Positions 27,099 to 36,070 are shown, counted from the first letter of the stretch. The stretch is 64,000 nucleotides of DNA from RUG708 sp050946535 (GCA_050946535.1 JBMNUZ010000003.1:62001-126000), one strand, 5' to 3'. Notes: generated by a model not told the origin, from the letters alone. Program-made: numbers and translations.

Positions 27099-27902
27099 AT
27101 GGATAGACAGGAATTAGCGCAGCTTATCAGCAACGCTACTGCCGATGATTTTGCGACTGACGTTCTGCTGGGTGGAAGCGCTAGCTTTAAACCGGAGGTT
27201 ACAAATCCGTACAATATGCCTGAGTACGTAGGTTCCTACGAGTCGGGCAAAAACATCGGAATCGTAATCGCCAATCTGGACGATAACATCAGAAAGGCGC
27301 TTGATCTCGGTCCTGAGTATCATGCCATCGGCATGCTCAGCGGAAGAACGGGTGCCTGCACACAGGTAAATGCCTGTGATGTTGGTGTCAAGTCAACCAA
27401 TACCATTATAAGCAGAGTTGAGCTCTGCCGTGATTCAATGGGTGGCGCAGGACACGGATGCACAGTTATTTTTGCTGGTGAAAATGTTGCTGATTGCAGG
27501 AGAGCAGTCGAAATATCTCTCGATGAACTCGAAAACACATATGGAGATGTATACGGCTGTGATGCAGGACACATGGAGATTCATTACTCCGCTAATGCAG
27601 GAGAATGTCTCGTGAAAGCGTTTGGTGCAGAATACGGCAAGCCGTTCGGCATGACTGTAGGAGCGCCTGCGGCTGTCGGAATGGTTATGGCCGATACGGC
27701 TCTTAAGCAGGGCGACATTAAACTTATCCAGTATATGGACTCACTAGAAGTGACAAAGATGACTAATGAGGTCAATATTACTTTCACCGGCGACGCGGCA
27801 GCTGTAAAAAGTGCTGTGCTTGCGGCCAGGGCAAAAGGCCTGGGTCTGCTGAGCAGCTGGGGTCAGATACCTCGTTCCATGTCCAAGCCAAATGTCAGAT
27901 AA
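27099..27902 (+). CDS. bacterial microcompartment trimeric shell protein, PduB/BMC-T-like
   Basis: The 267-residue protein contains two tandem BMC domains (about 45-150 and 165-260), the layout of BMC-T trimers such as PduB. The second domain has PAAVGMVMADTALK, matching the opening helix of BMC folds. BMC-T trimers form pores in the polyhedral shell. The only neighbour of this kind is the BMC-H gene downstream. No signature enzyme, aldehyde dehydrogenase or encapsulation partner is in the window. Codon use is more AT-rich than in adjacent genes. Confidence 0.9.
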   Translation: MDRQELAQLISNATADDFATDVLLGGSASFKPEVTNPYNMPEYVGSYESGKNIGIVIANLDDNIRKALDLGPEYHAIGMLSGRTGACTQVNACDVGVKSTNTIISRVELCRDSMGGAGHGCTVIFAGENVADCRRAVEISLDELENTYGDVYGCDAGHMEIHYSANAGECLVKAFGAEYGKPFGMTVGAPAAVGMVMADTALKQGDIKLIQYMDSLEVTKMTNEVNITFTGDAAAVKSAVLAARAKGLGLLSSWGQIPRSMSKPNVR

Positions 27903-27966
27903 TTTATTATCTGGTTCATTCCAGCAGTGTATTTTTAATATAATTTTATTATTTTGAAAATTACGC

Positions 27967-27994
27967 TGTTCACATTGATAAAAAAATGTATAAT
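27967..27994 (+). promoter_or_regulatory. possible promoter between the two shell genes
   Basis: TATAAT at 27989-27994 has a weak TGTTCA -35 at a 16-base distance. It may allow the hexamer gene to be expressed more strongly than the trimer gene, as shells need more hexamers. Confidence 0.4.
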
Positions 27995-28047
27995 GAACGT
28001 GGAAATAAATTATCACTCTATCTAGTTCATATGGGAGATAATGCAAT

Positions 28048-28365
28048 ATGGCAAAAATGGATGCTTTAGGAATGATCGAGACTAAAGGTCTGATTGGTTC
28101 TGTAGAAGCCGCTGATGCTATGGTTAAGGCGGCGAACGTTACGCTGATCGGTAAAGTTCATATCGGCGGCGGTCTCGTTACTGTAATGGTAAGAGGCGAC
28201 GTCGGTGCTGTAAAGGCAGCAGTAGATGCTGGCGCTGCAGCAGCTCAGAGAGTCAGCGAACTGATTTCTGTACATGTTATTCCTAGACCACATCAGGAAG
28301 TTGAGACTATTCTTCCTCAGAAACCTGATGCTGAAGGATATCGTGGAGCAGGTTCACAGATCTAA
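28048..28365 (+). CDS. bacterial microcompartment hexameric shell protein, PduA/EutM-like
   Basis: This 105-residue single-domain BMC-H protein starts with ALGMIETKGLIGSVEAADAM and has the pore-region segment KVHIGGGLVTVMVRGDV, both diagnostic. Hexamers tile the facets of the shell. The C-terminal extension VIPRPHQEVETILPQ is typical of PduA/EutM. It pairs with the upstream BMC-T gene, and a terminator follows. Confidence 0.95.
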   Translation: MAKMDALGMIETKGLIGSVEAADAMVKAANVTLIGKVHIGGGLVTVMVRGDVGAVKAAVDAGAAAAQRVSELISVHVIPRPHQEVETILPQKPDAEGYRGAGSQI

Positions 28366-28411
28366 ATCAAGATCCAGCAGTTTTATTACTGACAATAGGT
28401 TGCGATTAACT

Positions 28412-28450
28412 ACAGGTTGCCGGAGATTTTCCGGCAGCCTGTTCTTTTTA
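28412..28450 (+). terminator. intrinsic terminator after shell genes
   Basis: CAGGTTGCCGGA pairs with TCCGGCAGCCTG across a five-base loop, followed by TTCTTTTTAT. Confidence 0.93.
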
Positions 28451-28480
28451 TAACGTGAAATCGCTTTACAGCCGTAATAG

Positions 28481-28489
28481 TGATATAAT
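28481..28489 (+). promoter_or_regulatory. extended -10 promoter for acetyltransferase gene
   Basis: TGATATAAT lies 48 bases before the start codon; a TCGCTT at 28461-28466 is a weak -35 at a 17-base distance. Confidence 0.6.
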
Positions 28490-28537
28490 TCTAGAGTAAG
28501 ATATTTTAATGATAGCGATCAAAGATGGAGTACAGAA

Positions 28538-29068
28538 ATGGAAATCAGATTAGCGGCAAAAGACGAAATAGAAAACGTACGTGATTTTTACTTCCGACTG
28601 ATAACAGATGCCAAGGACATGAAGTATCAGCCTGCCTGGAAGAAGGCTGTATACCCGTCTGACGTTCTGATTACCAAATCCATCGACAACGGCGACCTTT
28701 ATGTCGTTCCTGCCGATGACGATGAAAATGATTATATGGGAGCAATGATCATCAACAGGGAGTACAACTTCGATTACAGCAAAGTTAAATGGAGCGTATC
28801 CGCCGGTCCGGAAGAGATTGCTGTCATACATCTGCTCGGAGTCGCGACGGCTTTCCAGGGGCAGGGTATAGCTACGAAGATGGTTGAGGAGGCAAAGAAG
28901 ATTGCACGCAGCCGCGGAGCGAAAGTCATAAGACTCGATATCCTCGATACGAATCTTCCGGCGCATCAGCTTTATCAGAAAGCCGGATTCTCATACGTCG
29001 ATTCGGTGAAGGAGCCGTATGAAGACGGGCAGCTCTCGAACTTCCTGCTGTACGAATATGTTCTCTAG
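28538..29068 (+). CDS. GNAT-family N-acetyltransferase
   Basis: The 176-residue protein has the GNAT fold order. The acetyl-CoA loop reads ATAFQGQGIATKMVEEA near residues 106-122 (the R/Q-x-x-G-x-G/A pattern), preceded by the VIHLLGV strand and followed by LDILDTNLPAHQLYQKAGF. The target amine is unknown. It is monocistronic between a promoter and a terminator. Confidence 0.92.
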   Translation: MEIRLAAKDEIENVRDFYFRLITDAKDMKYQPAWKKAVYPSDVLITKSIDNGDLYVVPADDDENDYMGAMIINREYNFDYSKVKWSVSAGPEEIAVIHLLGVATAFQGQGIATKMVEEAKKIARSRGAKVIRLDILDTNLPAHQLYQKAGFSYVDSVKEPYEDGQLSNFLLYEYVL

Positions 29069-29193
29069 CAGCCGTCAGGCAGTGTGAAAGCAGGAGGATG
29101 CGCTGTATCAGCGCGAGGAGATGAATCAGCGCGCGGAAGTGCGGAATTAATCCAGGGCAATATTACAAAGAATAATATTTTATTATTAATAGA

Positions 29194-29221
29194 AGAGCCG
29201 GACGATGTCCGGCTCTTTGTG
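29194..29221 (+). terminator. intrinsic terminator after acetyltransferase gene
   Basis: AGAGCCGGAC pairs with GTCCGGCTCT across GAT, followed by TTTGT. Confidence 0.85.
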
Positions 29222-29394
29222 TATCTGCAGGGCTGCTGCAGTATGTTTATCAAGCGTTTTGTTCAGGACCGTAATCCGGTTTTTTCAGGACTGCCGCAGT
29301 ATGCGTGTTAAGTGTTTGATTTCGGACGTCATCCGAGTTTCATCGAAGACACTTAAAGCACTAACACTCTGAGTCAGGTCATGAAGAAAGATGC

Positions 29395-29505
29395 CGTCGT
29401 CATGCGTTTACGTTTCGTTTCGCGTTACATTCCGGAGTTTCGTGCTCACGTTTCAATTCGCGTTTCGCTGCTGACTTTTTTACGATTACGTTTCGCTGTG
29501 CATTT
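29395..29505 (+). repeat. degenerate CGTTTCG-type repeats between convergent genes
   Basis: The heptamer CGTTTCG or close variants occur about seven times in 110 bases, irregularly spaced. The 29222-29529 gap otherwise holds no gene that I can support. Confidence 0.65.
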
Positions 29506-29529
29506 AGCAGAGGATTATATTATCTGCTT

Positions 29530-29994
29530 TCAGTTATCGCTGTTTTGCGCGGCGGCCTTTTTTGCTGCTTCTCTTTCTGCTTTTGCGGCTTTCTCCTTGG
29601 CTTTGACCATTTTCCATATGGCGAGACTTTCTTCAGGAGTATCTGCCTTGAGATCTCCGAATACGTGAGGATGGCGCCTGATCAGTTTCTCTGAGATCAT
29701 CTGCACTACGTCGTCGAACGTAAACCAGCCGTTTTCCTCGGCTATATCGGCCTGCATTATTACCTGAAGCAGAACGTCGCCGAGCTCTTCGCACAGGTTT
29801 TCGTGGTCGTCGTTATCGATTGCATCGAGCACTTCCTGCGTCTCATCTGTGAGGCATTTTTTCATTGTCTCTAGAGTCTGAGCCCTGTCCCACTCGCATC
29901 CCTCGTCGCTTCTCAGGATCTTTATTATCTCTCTGAGCTCCCTGAAATCGTGAGGAGCCTTTTCGACGTATTCTTTCCCGTTGAATGTTTTCAT
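29530..29994 (-). CDS. mazG: MazG-family nucleotide pyrophosphohydrolase
   Basis: The ATG at 29994 is preferred over an upstream TTG because GAAAGG lies about 10 bases before it; this gives 154 residues. The MazG motif is complete: CEWDRAQTLETMKKCLTDETQEVLDAI, then LCEELGDVLLQVIMQADIAEE, with the EExxE-x-ExxD metal-binding pattern. The protein hydrolyses aberrant or signalling NTPs to NMP. A Lys/Ala-rich coil forms the C-terminus. Single-domain length fits many Firmicute MazG proteins, which lack the second domain of E. coli MazG. Confidence 0.93.
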   Translation of the reverse strand: MKTFNGKEYVEKAPHDFRELREIIKILRSDEGCEWDRAQTLETMKKCLTDETQEVLDAIDNDDHENLCEELGDVLLQVIMQADIAEENGWFTFDDVVQMISEKLIRRHPHVFGDLKADTPEESLAIWKMVKAKEKAAKAEREAAKKAAAQNSDN

Positions 29995-30348
29995 CTTCGT
30001 CCGGCCTTTCAAAAATAGGATTTTAATTTCATATAGGAATAACTGTTTTCAAAATAATAACATAATAGAGTATAACACATATTCTGTTTCGGACGCTCTG
30101 TGAACAGCCGGAGCTGTCGCAGAGCCCTGTGCCCGGCACGAGCCGCCCGGCGGCCGGATGAGAGCATAAGCATATAAAAATCATAGGAATAGATACATGC
30201 CGATTTATTGCAAAATCAATATTTACATCAAATCTCACAGAGAATATAATTTTACAGTGTAAAGTAATAAAATGACGGCCGGTAAGCGGCCGGTACAATA
30301 CATATCCGCACCAATTAAGGACCGGATGTTCAGAGAAAGGAATTTACG
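29995..30348 (+). promoter_or_regulatory. divergent regulatory region with strong promoter and leader hairpin
   Basis: A strong plus-strand promoter has TTTACA at 30222-30227 and TATAAT at 30245-30250 with 17-base spacing. The 90-nt leader has a GGCCG/CGGCC hairpin at 30277-30291. Further upstream a nested hairpin pairs GCTCTG with CAGAGC at 30095-30125. No SAM riboswitch core is present. Confidence 0.75.
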
Positions 30349-31626
30349 ATGGATCAGCATATTGAGACAAAATGCGTGCAGGCAGGATATACTCCGAAGA
30401 ACGGCGAACCGAGAGTGCTTCCGATTGCGCTCTCAACTACATATAAATACGATTCGAGCCAGGATATGGCCGCGCTCTTCGATCTGGAAGCAGACGGATA
30501 TTTCTATACAAGGCTTGCGAACCCTACCAACGACGCGGTGGCAGCCAAGATCGCGGCGCTCGAGGGCGGAAGCTCCGCTATGCTGACCTCATCCGGCCAG
30601 GCTGCTAATTTCTTTGCAATGTTCAACATCGTCAGCGCCGGAGACCATGTCGTAAGTTCTTCCGCGATTTACGGAGGGACGTTCAATCTTCTCAATGTGA
30701 CGATGCGCAAGATGGGAATAGATGTCACTTTTGTAGAACCCGACTGCACTCCGGAGGAACTCGAGGCCGCGTTTCAGGAAAACACGAAGTGCGTATTCGC
30801 GGAAAGCATCTCGAATCCTTCGCTCGTAGTACTCGATTTCGGTAAATTTGCCGATGCGGCTGAGAGACACGGTGTTCCTCTCATCGTCGACAATACTTTC
30901 CCTACACCTGTAAACTGCAGGCCGATCGAGTACGGTGCCACCATCGTGACGCACAGCACGACGAAGTACATGGACGGCCACGCTTCGACCGTCGGCGGCG
31001 TAATCGTGGACAGCGGCAAATTCGACTGGATGGCTCACAAGGATAAGTTCCCGGGGCTCACCGAACCCGATCCTTCTTATCACGGAATCGTTTACGCCGA
31101 AAAGTTCGGCGAGAAGGCGTTTATTACGAAGGCTACCGCGCAGGTCATGAGAGATCTCGGCTCGATCCCTTCGCCTGTCAACGCGTTCGTGCTCGGACTC
31201 GGCCTCGAAACGCTGGCTCTGAGAATGGAGAGACACTGCGAAAACGCTAAGAAGGTAGCGGAGTTCCTGAAAAACCATGAGAAGGTTACATGGATCAGCC
31301 ACCCGGGCCTCGAAGGAGACAAATATTACGACGTGGCGAAGAAATATATGCCGAACGGCACATGCGGCGTGATTTCATTCGGCGTAAAAGGCGGAAGAGA
31401 AGCTGCTACTAAATTCATGGACAGCCTCAGACTCGCCGCAATTGTTACTCATGTCGCAGATGTACGCACATGCGTGCTCCATCCTGCGAGCACTACTCAC
31501 AGACAGCTGAGCGACGAACAGCTGCTCGAGGCGGGCGTGGCACCTGACCTGATCAGGCTTTCGGTAGGAATAGAAAACGCGGACGACATCATCGCCGACC
31601 TCGACCAGGCTCTGGCGCAGATTTAA
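30349..31626 (+). CDS. metY: O-acetylhomoserine sulfhydrylase-type PLP enzyme
   Basis: The 425-residue protein is a Cys/Met-metabolism PLP enzyme of the MetY type, which makes homocysteine from O-acetylhomoserine and sulfide. Landmarks are ALSTTYKYDSS, YTRLANPTND, SSGQAAN, PLIVDNTFPTP, and THSTTKYMDGH with the PLP-binding Lys206. A long insert after GVIVDSGKFDW supports MetY over shorter gamma-lyases. AGAAAGGA precedes the ATG. A methionine gamma-lyase activity cannot be excluded. Confidence 0.9.
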   Translation: MDQHIETKCVQAGYTPKNGEPRVLPIALSTTYKYDSSQDMAALFDLEADGYFYTRLANPTNDAVAAKIAALEGGSSAMLTSSGQAANFFAMFNIVSAGDHVVSSSAIYGGTFNLLNVTMRKMGIDVTFVEPDCTPEELEAAFQENTKCVFAESISNPSLVVLDFGKFADAAERHGVPLIVDNTFPTPVNCRPIEYGATIVTHSTTKYMDGHASTVGGVIVDSGKFDWMAHKDKFPGLTEPDPSYHGIVYAEKFGEKAFITKATAQVMRDLGSIPSPVNAFVLGLGLETLALRMERHCENAKKVAEFLKNHEKVTWISHPGLEGDKYYDVAKKYMPNGTCGVISFGVKGGREAATKFMDSLRLAAIVTHVADVRTCVLHPASTTHRQLSDEQLLEAGVAPDLIRLSVGIENADDIIADLDQALAQI

Positions 31627-31806
31627 CGCAGAAATCCTGATCTCAGAAAGACAGCAGACGGACTGCCGGCGCTACAATCAGAGGACAGCCCGGCTCCACA
31701 ACCGGAAGGCGGTCCGGGAACAGCAGCCGGCAAAAAGCGATGATGCTCTGATAATATACATTTTTCAGGCAGTTTTAACAGTCAGAAAAAAGAAAGAAGA
31801 AAACAG

Positions 31807-31859
31807 AAGAGACAGATAATCCGGAGCACCGAATGCTCCGGATCGTCTGTCTCTTTTTT
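31807..31859. terminator. bidirectional terminator between convergent metY and NADAR gene
   Basis: Nested stems AGAGACAGA/TCTGTCTCT and ATCCGGAGCA/TGCTCCGGAT are flanked by an A-rich left side and T-rich right side. The structure can stop transcripts in both directions. Confidence 0.93.
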
Positions 31860-32673
31860 ATTTGATGATATTTTTGTCGAGATAGCCGGTGTTTTTTCTT
31901 ACTCTGCGAAGCTCGTCCCTGACGTTTACAAGGATCGTTCCCAGCAGATTGGAGCCCGGCCATTTCGACGGATCGTCTCTGTCAGGATCGTCTATAGCGA
32001 GCGATGATCCCCAGATTTTATCGCCCGGGTTCATCTCGACAGGAAGGGAATTCCCGGTTGAAAGAATGTACTCTCTGAGATCGAGGCTGCCGGCGAATTT
32101 AAACCAGCACGCCGTCAGTACGATTCTAGATTTGAACCGGTTCCATTTTTCGTCGTCGAAGTTCTTTATCCCTCTTCCGATTTTCTTGATATTCGCTGGA
32201 TCGCTTTCCTGCATTATGAGTTCTGCCGATCCGGGATCTCCGAAGAGGAGGGCTTTCTTTTCCATCATGAACTGTTCTACGCACGAGTAGGTACGTCCGT
32301 TGACTCTGAAACTATCCAGGTACCAGTTGCTGAAGCAGTTTTTGGTCACGATCTTTTCCCGTTCGGGAATGTTCTCGAAAAATATGAACGGACGATGTTC
32401 CTCCGGGTTTACGGGAAGCGGTTCGCCGCTGTCGTTCCATTTGAAAATGGTGAGATTTCCTTCTGTGACTGTGTGCTGCCCGTCGTCGTTCCAGCAGACC
32501 GGCTCAGGGAAGAATACGTCGTATGCTTTCCTTGCCTCGTCCGAAAGGCTTGATTTCCACGCGGCAAATTCATTCATATATTCTTCGGGGCCGTCTTCGT
32601 TCCAGACCGGTGAGTTCTTCGTTAGGGAAGGATACTTGATCCACAAAGGCGGAAGAAGTCCTTTTATCGTCAT
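31858..32673 (-). CDS. NADAR/YbiA-like (DUF1768) protein
   Basis: The start at 32673 is set by GAAAGGAGG just upstream, giving 271 residues. The C-terminal 150 residues are a NADAR domain: FSNWYLDSF, TYSCVEQFMMEKKALLFGD, FKSRIVLTACWFKF and NPGDKIWGSSLA. NADAR enzymes are N-glycosidases acting on ADP-ribosylated or ribosylated intermediates; some reverse ADP-ribosylation of DNA guanine. The N-terminal 110 residues are an extension with many Trp and Pro residues. No DarT-like toxin gene is adjacent, so a housekeeping damage-repair role is more likely than defence. Confidence 0.88.
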   Translation of the reverse strand: MTIKGLLPPLWIKYPSLTKNSPVWNEDGPEEYMNEFAAWKSSLSDEARKAYDVFFPEPVCWNDDGQHTVTEGNLTIFKWNDSGEPLPVNPEEHRPFIFFENIPEREKIVTKNCFSNWYLDSFRVNGRTYSCVEQFMMEKKALLFGDPGSAELIMQESDPANIKKIGRGIKNFDDEKWNRFKSRIVLTACWFKFAGSLDLREYILSTGNSLPVEMNPGDKIWGSSLAIDDPDRDDPSKWPGSNLLGTILVNVRDELRRVRKNTGYLDKNIIK

Positions 32674-32788
32674 CTTACAGCCTCCTTTCACTGAGACCAC
32701 ATGTGCATGAAATATGCTGCGGCTATACGTCAATTATACACTGAAAATCACACACTGAAAGCATATCCTTCGCCAGGATCTTCAGACT

Positions 32789-32817
32789 TTGTAAAAGTCA
32801 TAATTACAGAGTATAAT
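32789..32817 (+). promoter_or_regulatory. promoter for small nitroreductase gene
   Basis: TTGTAA and TATAAT are separated by 17 bases, 60 bases before the start codon. Confidence 0.75.
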
Positions 32818-32876
32818 AGTATGACAGTATGATAAAAATTTTTCTGATTTTCAGAAGACAGCAAGGAGGTATATAA

Positions 32877-33395
32877 ATGGACTTTCTCGAACTTGCCGGA
32901 GCAAGGTATTCATGCAGGAAATACAGTGACAAACCGGTTGAAACTGAAAAATCAAACAGAATACTGGCAGCGGCGGGCGTTGCGCCTACGGCCCACAATT
33001 ATCAGCCTTTCAGAATATACGTTCTCAAGAGCAAAGAAGCTATTGAGAAGATAAGATCGATTACCAAGATGACATTTAATGCACCGTTGGTCTATATCGT
33101 CTGCACGGTTAAGGACGAGGCCTGGGTAAACAGCGACTTTGATCCTGATTTCAATTCAGCTGATCTCGATGCAGGCATTATCATCACACATATGCTGCTC
33201 GAGGCGAAGAGCGAGGACCTCGGATCGATCTGCGCGTGCTGGTTCGACAACGCAAAGACTAAAGAAGCGTTCGATATTCCAGACGGACAGTATCCTGTAG
33301 CTCTTGTAAGCGTCGGCTATCCTGCGGAAAATGCGAAGCCATCGAAGCTTCACACTCAGAGAAGAGACGTGTCGGATATAATCAAGGAGCTTTAA
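32877..33395 (+). CDS. nitroreductase-family FMN oxidoreductase
   Basis: The 172-residue protein has the nitroreductase N-terminus GARYSCRKYSDKPVE with FMN-phosphate Arg/Ser/Arg residues, AAAGVAPTAHNYQPF, and the C-terminal LVSVGYPAE. An AAGGAGG ribosome site precedes the ATG. The substrate is not evident. The following 33396-33570 gap contains no gene. Confidence 0.92.
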   Translation: MDFLELAGARYSCRKYSDKPVETEKSNRILAAAGVAPTAHNYQPFRIYVLKSKEAIEKIRSITKMTFNAPLVYIVCTVKDEAWVNSDFDPDFNSADLDAGIIITHMLLEAKSEDLGSICACWFDNAKTKEAFDIPDGQYPVALVSVGYPAENAKPSKLHTQRRDVSDIIKEL

Positions 33396-33574
33396 TGAAA
33401 GACATGCCGTCTGTTCCGGAATTTCACGGGGCAGGCGGTTTTGCGGACCGGCGGTGCCGTTCTGTGACAGGGGCATCGCGCAAATAAGGAGTCTTTTCGT
33501 TCATATATCTGTTATCTGCTTCGTCCACTCATAATTATCGGATTCTAATAGTTTCGATATATTTTCATGCAGTG

Positions 33575-33580
33575 TATAAT
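33575..33580 (+). promoter_or_regulatory. -10 element of the YbhN-like gene
   Basis: TATAAT lies 37 bases before the chosen start codon. It makes a start upstream at 33572 implausible because that would place the promoter inside the gene. Confidence 0.6.
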
Positions 33581-33616
33581 ATCAGAGTAATCTTGAAAAG
33601 GGATAGAAAAAAATAT

Positions 33617-34762
33617 ATGGAAATTGTTAATAAAAGCATGGGCGATGGAGAAGCAATGCTTCAGGAGACGGACGAATCGCTGGAAAAGGTACCTTCCGGC
33701 GGAAAAGTTTCTGTCAGGAGAATCCTGATAAACGCTGCTATATTTTCGGCTGTACTTCTGCTGACGATGTTCGTCGTCTTCAGAGAGGAATCGCCGGAGG
33801 ATATACTGAGTGCACTGGAGCAGCTGAGCCTGCCGTTCATAGCCGCGGGACTCGCCATGATGGGTGTCTACCTCCTGATGGAGAGTCTCAACATCAAGCG
33901 GACAATGTCTGTATTCGGAATAACGCTGAACTACCATATGGCGCTGAAATACGCGATAGTGGGATTCTTCTTCAGTTCCGTGACACCGGCGTCGACAGGC
34001 GGCAAACCAATGCAGATCCTGTTTATGTACAGAGACGGTTACAGCGTATCAAAAAGCACGCTGTCGCTCATTTTCGAAGTAATGAACTATGAACTGACAA
34101 TGGCGGTCTACGCGGTTCTCGGCTATATTACGATGCACGATGTGCTCGTGATGGCGCTGGGAAAGGTGAGGTACGCGCTTCTGGCAGGAATCTTCGTAAA
34201 CGTATGCGTTTCGGTGCTTCTGATACTGGCGGTGTTCTCGCCGAAGACGATTGACTTTTTCAGCCGCCTGGCTGCGAAGATCGTGGGCCTGTTCGCGAGA
34301 AACAAAGCGAGTGCTGCTGCGGCAAAAGTGAGATATTATGCATCCGACTACAGGAAATGCTCTGTTTATATCAAGCAGAACAAACCTGTGATAGTGAAGA
34401 CGTTTCTGACTTCTGCGATTCAGCTGTTCGCTATGTTCAGCGTGCCGTATTTTGTATATATCGGCTTCGGCCTCAGAGAATACAATATTTTTCAGATCGT
34501 CATGCTCGAAGCGGTAGCCTACGTATCGCTGGCTTTTCTCCCGATTCCGGGCGCTATCGGCGCCAGCGAGGGAGTGCTCGTCATGATCTTCAGAATAATA
34601 TTTCCGCCGGGGCTCGTTGCAACAGCTATGCTGCTTTCGAGAAGCCTGAGCTATTACCTTATCGTAATTGCTGCAGGAATTGCCGTTCTGATCTTCATAA
34701 GGATCGCGAACGTGAGGCGCAGGCGCGCTGAAAGAAGGAAAAGCAGCGGCGCGGAGAATTAG
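33617..34762 (+). CDS. YbhN/MprF-flippase-like integral membrane protein
   Basis: The ATG at 33617 gives 381 residues; starts at 33638 and 33656 are also possible. About eight membrane segments are present, with the lysylphosphatidylglycerol-synthase TM (PF03706) signatures SSVTPASTGGKPMQ and LPIPGAIGASEG. The domain corresponds to the flippase half of MprF without its aminoacyl-transferase domain. It probably moves a lipid or lipid-linked intermediate across the membrane. It has its own promoter. Confidence 0.85.
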   Translation: MEIVNKSMGDGEAMLQETDESLEKVPSGGKVSVRRILINAAIFSAVLLLTMFVVFREESPEDILSALEQLSLPFIAAGLAMMGVYLLMESLNIKRTMSVFGITLNYHMALKYAIVGFFFSSVTPASTGGKPMQILFMYRDGYSVSKSTLSLIFEVMNYELTMAVYAVLGYITMHDVLVMALGKVRYALLAGIFVNVCVSVLLILAVFSPKTIDFFSRLAAKIVGLFARNKASAAAAKVRYYASDYRKCSVYIKQNKPVIVKTFLTSAIQLFAMFSVPYFVYIGFGLREYNIFQIVMLEAVAYVSLAFLPIPGAIGASEGVLVMIFRIIFPPGLVATAMLLSRSLSYYLIVIAAGIAVLIFIRIANVRRRRAERRKSSGAEN

Positions 34763-34840
34763 AAAATCTGCTGCCGGACATAATTCATGGCGGCGGCATA
34801 TTTATATAAATGCAGCAATTCGTATTAAGAGGTAAGAATT

Positions 34841-35755
34841 ATGATTTGTCCAAAATGTCACACTAAAGTAGCAGATACAGCCACGGTTTGCCCGGTATGC
34901 GGATTTGACCTGAGCAGTGTTGCAAAGCCGGAAGGTGAAGCCGGCGGACAGCCTGCCGGAAACGTATCCGGAGCAGGCGCAGCAGGAGAAAACGTAAATG
35001 CGTCTTCTGAAGCTGAAAAAATGAGTAAAGACGGAAATACGGCAAGTGCAGGTGCAGGCGCTGCAGCGTCTGGAGCCGGCAGACCAGAGGCCGGAAGCCA
35101 GCAGACAGGAAGCCAGCAGGCAGGAAGCCAGCAGCCAGGAAGCCAGCAGACAGGAAGCCAGCAGCCAGGAAGCCAGCAGGCAGGAAACCAGGGTGCAAAT
35201 GCGTATCGTGCGTCCAGTCAGGGTCAGCAGCCAGGCGCAGGCAATTACAGACAGCCGAACGGCGGGCCTCGTCCAACAGGTGCTCCGGGTTCTCAGGGAG
35301 GCAGACCTCGTGGAAACCAGGGAGCCGGCTATCAGTACAACTGGCAGAAGCAGCCGGGCCAGCCGGGAATGCAGGGCGGCAGACCGAACGGCCAGGTTCC
35401 GCCGTACAGACCGGTTGAACCGCTTTCACCTGAGGAGGCCGAAAAGGTCAAGTCGGACCTCAGAGTCAGGAGCATTATCGGATTCATATGCGGAATACTC
35501 GCAATTGCAGGATGCGGAGTCAATATCGCATTCGCGATTATCGGCATCGTGTTCACCAGCATTGTAAAGAATGCATACAAAAGGCACGGATTCCAGCCGG
35601 ATACCGATAAGAAACTCGCAGACGCCGGTTTTGTATGTTCCATCGTGGGAATAGTAGTCGGCGTCATACTTCTGATAGTGATGATCGCTTTCGCAGCCAG
35701 CCTGGGAGCACTGGTCAGCACTCTGATCTCTGTACAGAGCCAGTCATACTGGTAA
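34841..35755 (+). CDS. zinc-ribbon protein with Gln/Gly repeat linker and two C-terminal TM segments
   Basis: The 304-residue protein begins with a CPKC...CPVCG zinc ribbon (residues 3-20), continues with about 180 residues of low-complexity Gly/Ala/Gln/Pro sequence containing a repeated GSQQT/A/P unit, and ends in a DUF4190-like region. That region has the IGFICGILAIAG and GFVCSIVGIVVGVIL membrane segments. The zinc ribbon should face the cytosol. Function is unknown; such proteins are common in Clostridia. AAGAGGTAAG precedes the ATG. Confidence 0.8.
   Translation: MICPKCHTKVADTATVCPVCGFDLSSVAKPEGEAGGQPAGNVSGAGAAGENVNASSEAEKMSKDGNTASAGAGAAASGAGRPEAGSQQTGSQQAGSQQPGSQQTGSQQPGSQQAGNQGANAYRASSQGQQPGAGNYRQPNGGPRPTGAPGSQGGRPRGNQGAGYQYNWQKQPGQPGMQGGRPNGQVPPYRPVEPLSPEEAEKVKSDLRVRSIIGFICGILAIAGCGVNIAFAIIGIVFTSIVKNAYKRHGFQPDTDKKLADAGFVCSIVGIVVGVILLIVMIAFAASLGALVSTLISVQSQSYW
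35093..35182 (+). repeat. 15-bp in-frame coding repeat, six copies
   Basis: The unit GGAAGCCAGCAG plus ACA, GCA or CCA occurs six times head to tail and encodes GSQQ(T/A/P). Copy number probably varies by slippage without shifting the frame. Confidence 0.92.
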
Positions 35756-35797
35756 AATACAAGCCGCATCTTTACTTTACATTAATATATAATCGAC

Positions 35798-35830
35798 ATG
35801 CCTCGTTTAATAAAATGAGGCATTTTTTTA
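35798..35830 (+). terminator. intrinsic terminator
   Basis: ATGCCTCGTTT pairs with AAATGAGGCAT, followed by seven T. The 35831-36070 gap that follows contains the promoter listed next and no gene. Confidence 0.92.
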
Positions 35831-35918
35831 TTATTCCGGCAAATCACAGATGATAGTACGGATTTGTTAAAAATAACAGAAAAAATACGGGCATCATGTC
35901 ATGGGAACGCGAAAAAGA

Positions 35919-35927
35919 TGATATAAT
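35919..35927 (+). promoter_or_regulatory. extended -10 promoter
   Basis: TGATATAAT lies 144 bases before the next start, leaving a long AT-rich leader. Confidence 0.55.
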
Positions 35928-36070
35928 ATTAACGTAAGAAAAAAATACAATAGTGCCATGAAAGTCATATTTATATGATTTTGTATAAAAAACGTATTGC
36001 TCAGAAATTTGAATGGTTTGCTTTCATTCACATCAATGCATTTCAGTGGGAACATATAAGGAGCAAATGA

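Noticed and set aside
30060..30348. SAM or T-box riboswitch before metY
   Set aside because: The SAM-I core and the T-box TGGNACC-type element are absent; only short GC hairpins are seen.
35093..35182. CRISPR-like array of short repeats
   Set aside because: The 15-bp units are contiguous without spacers and are in frame inside a protein gene.
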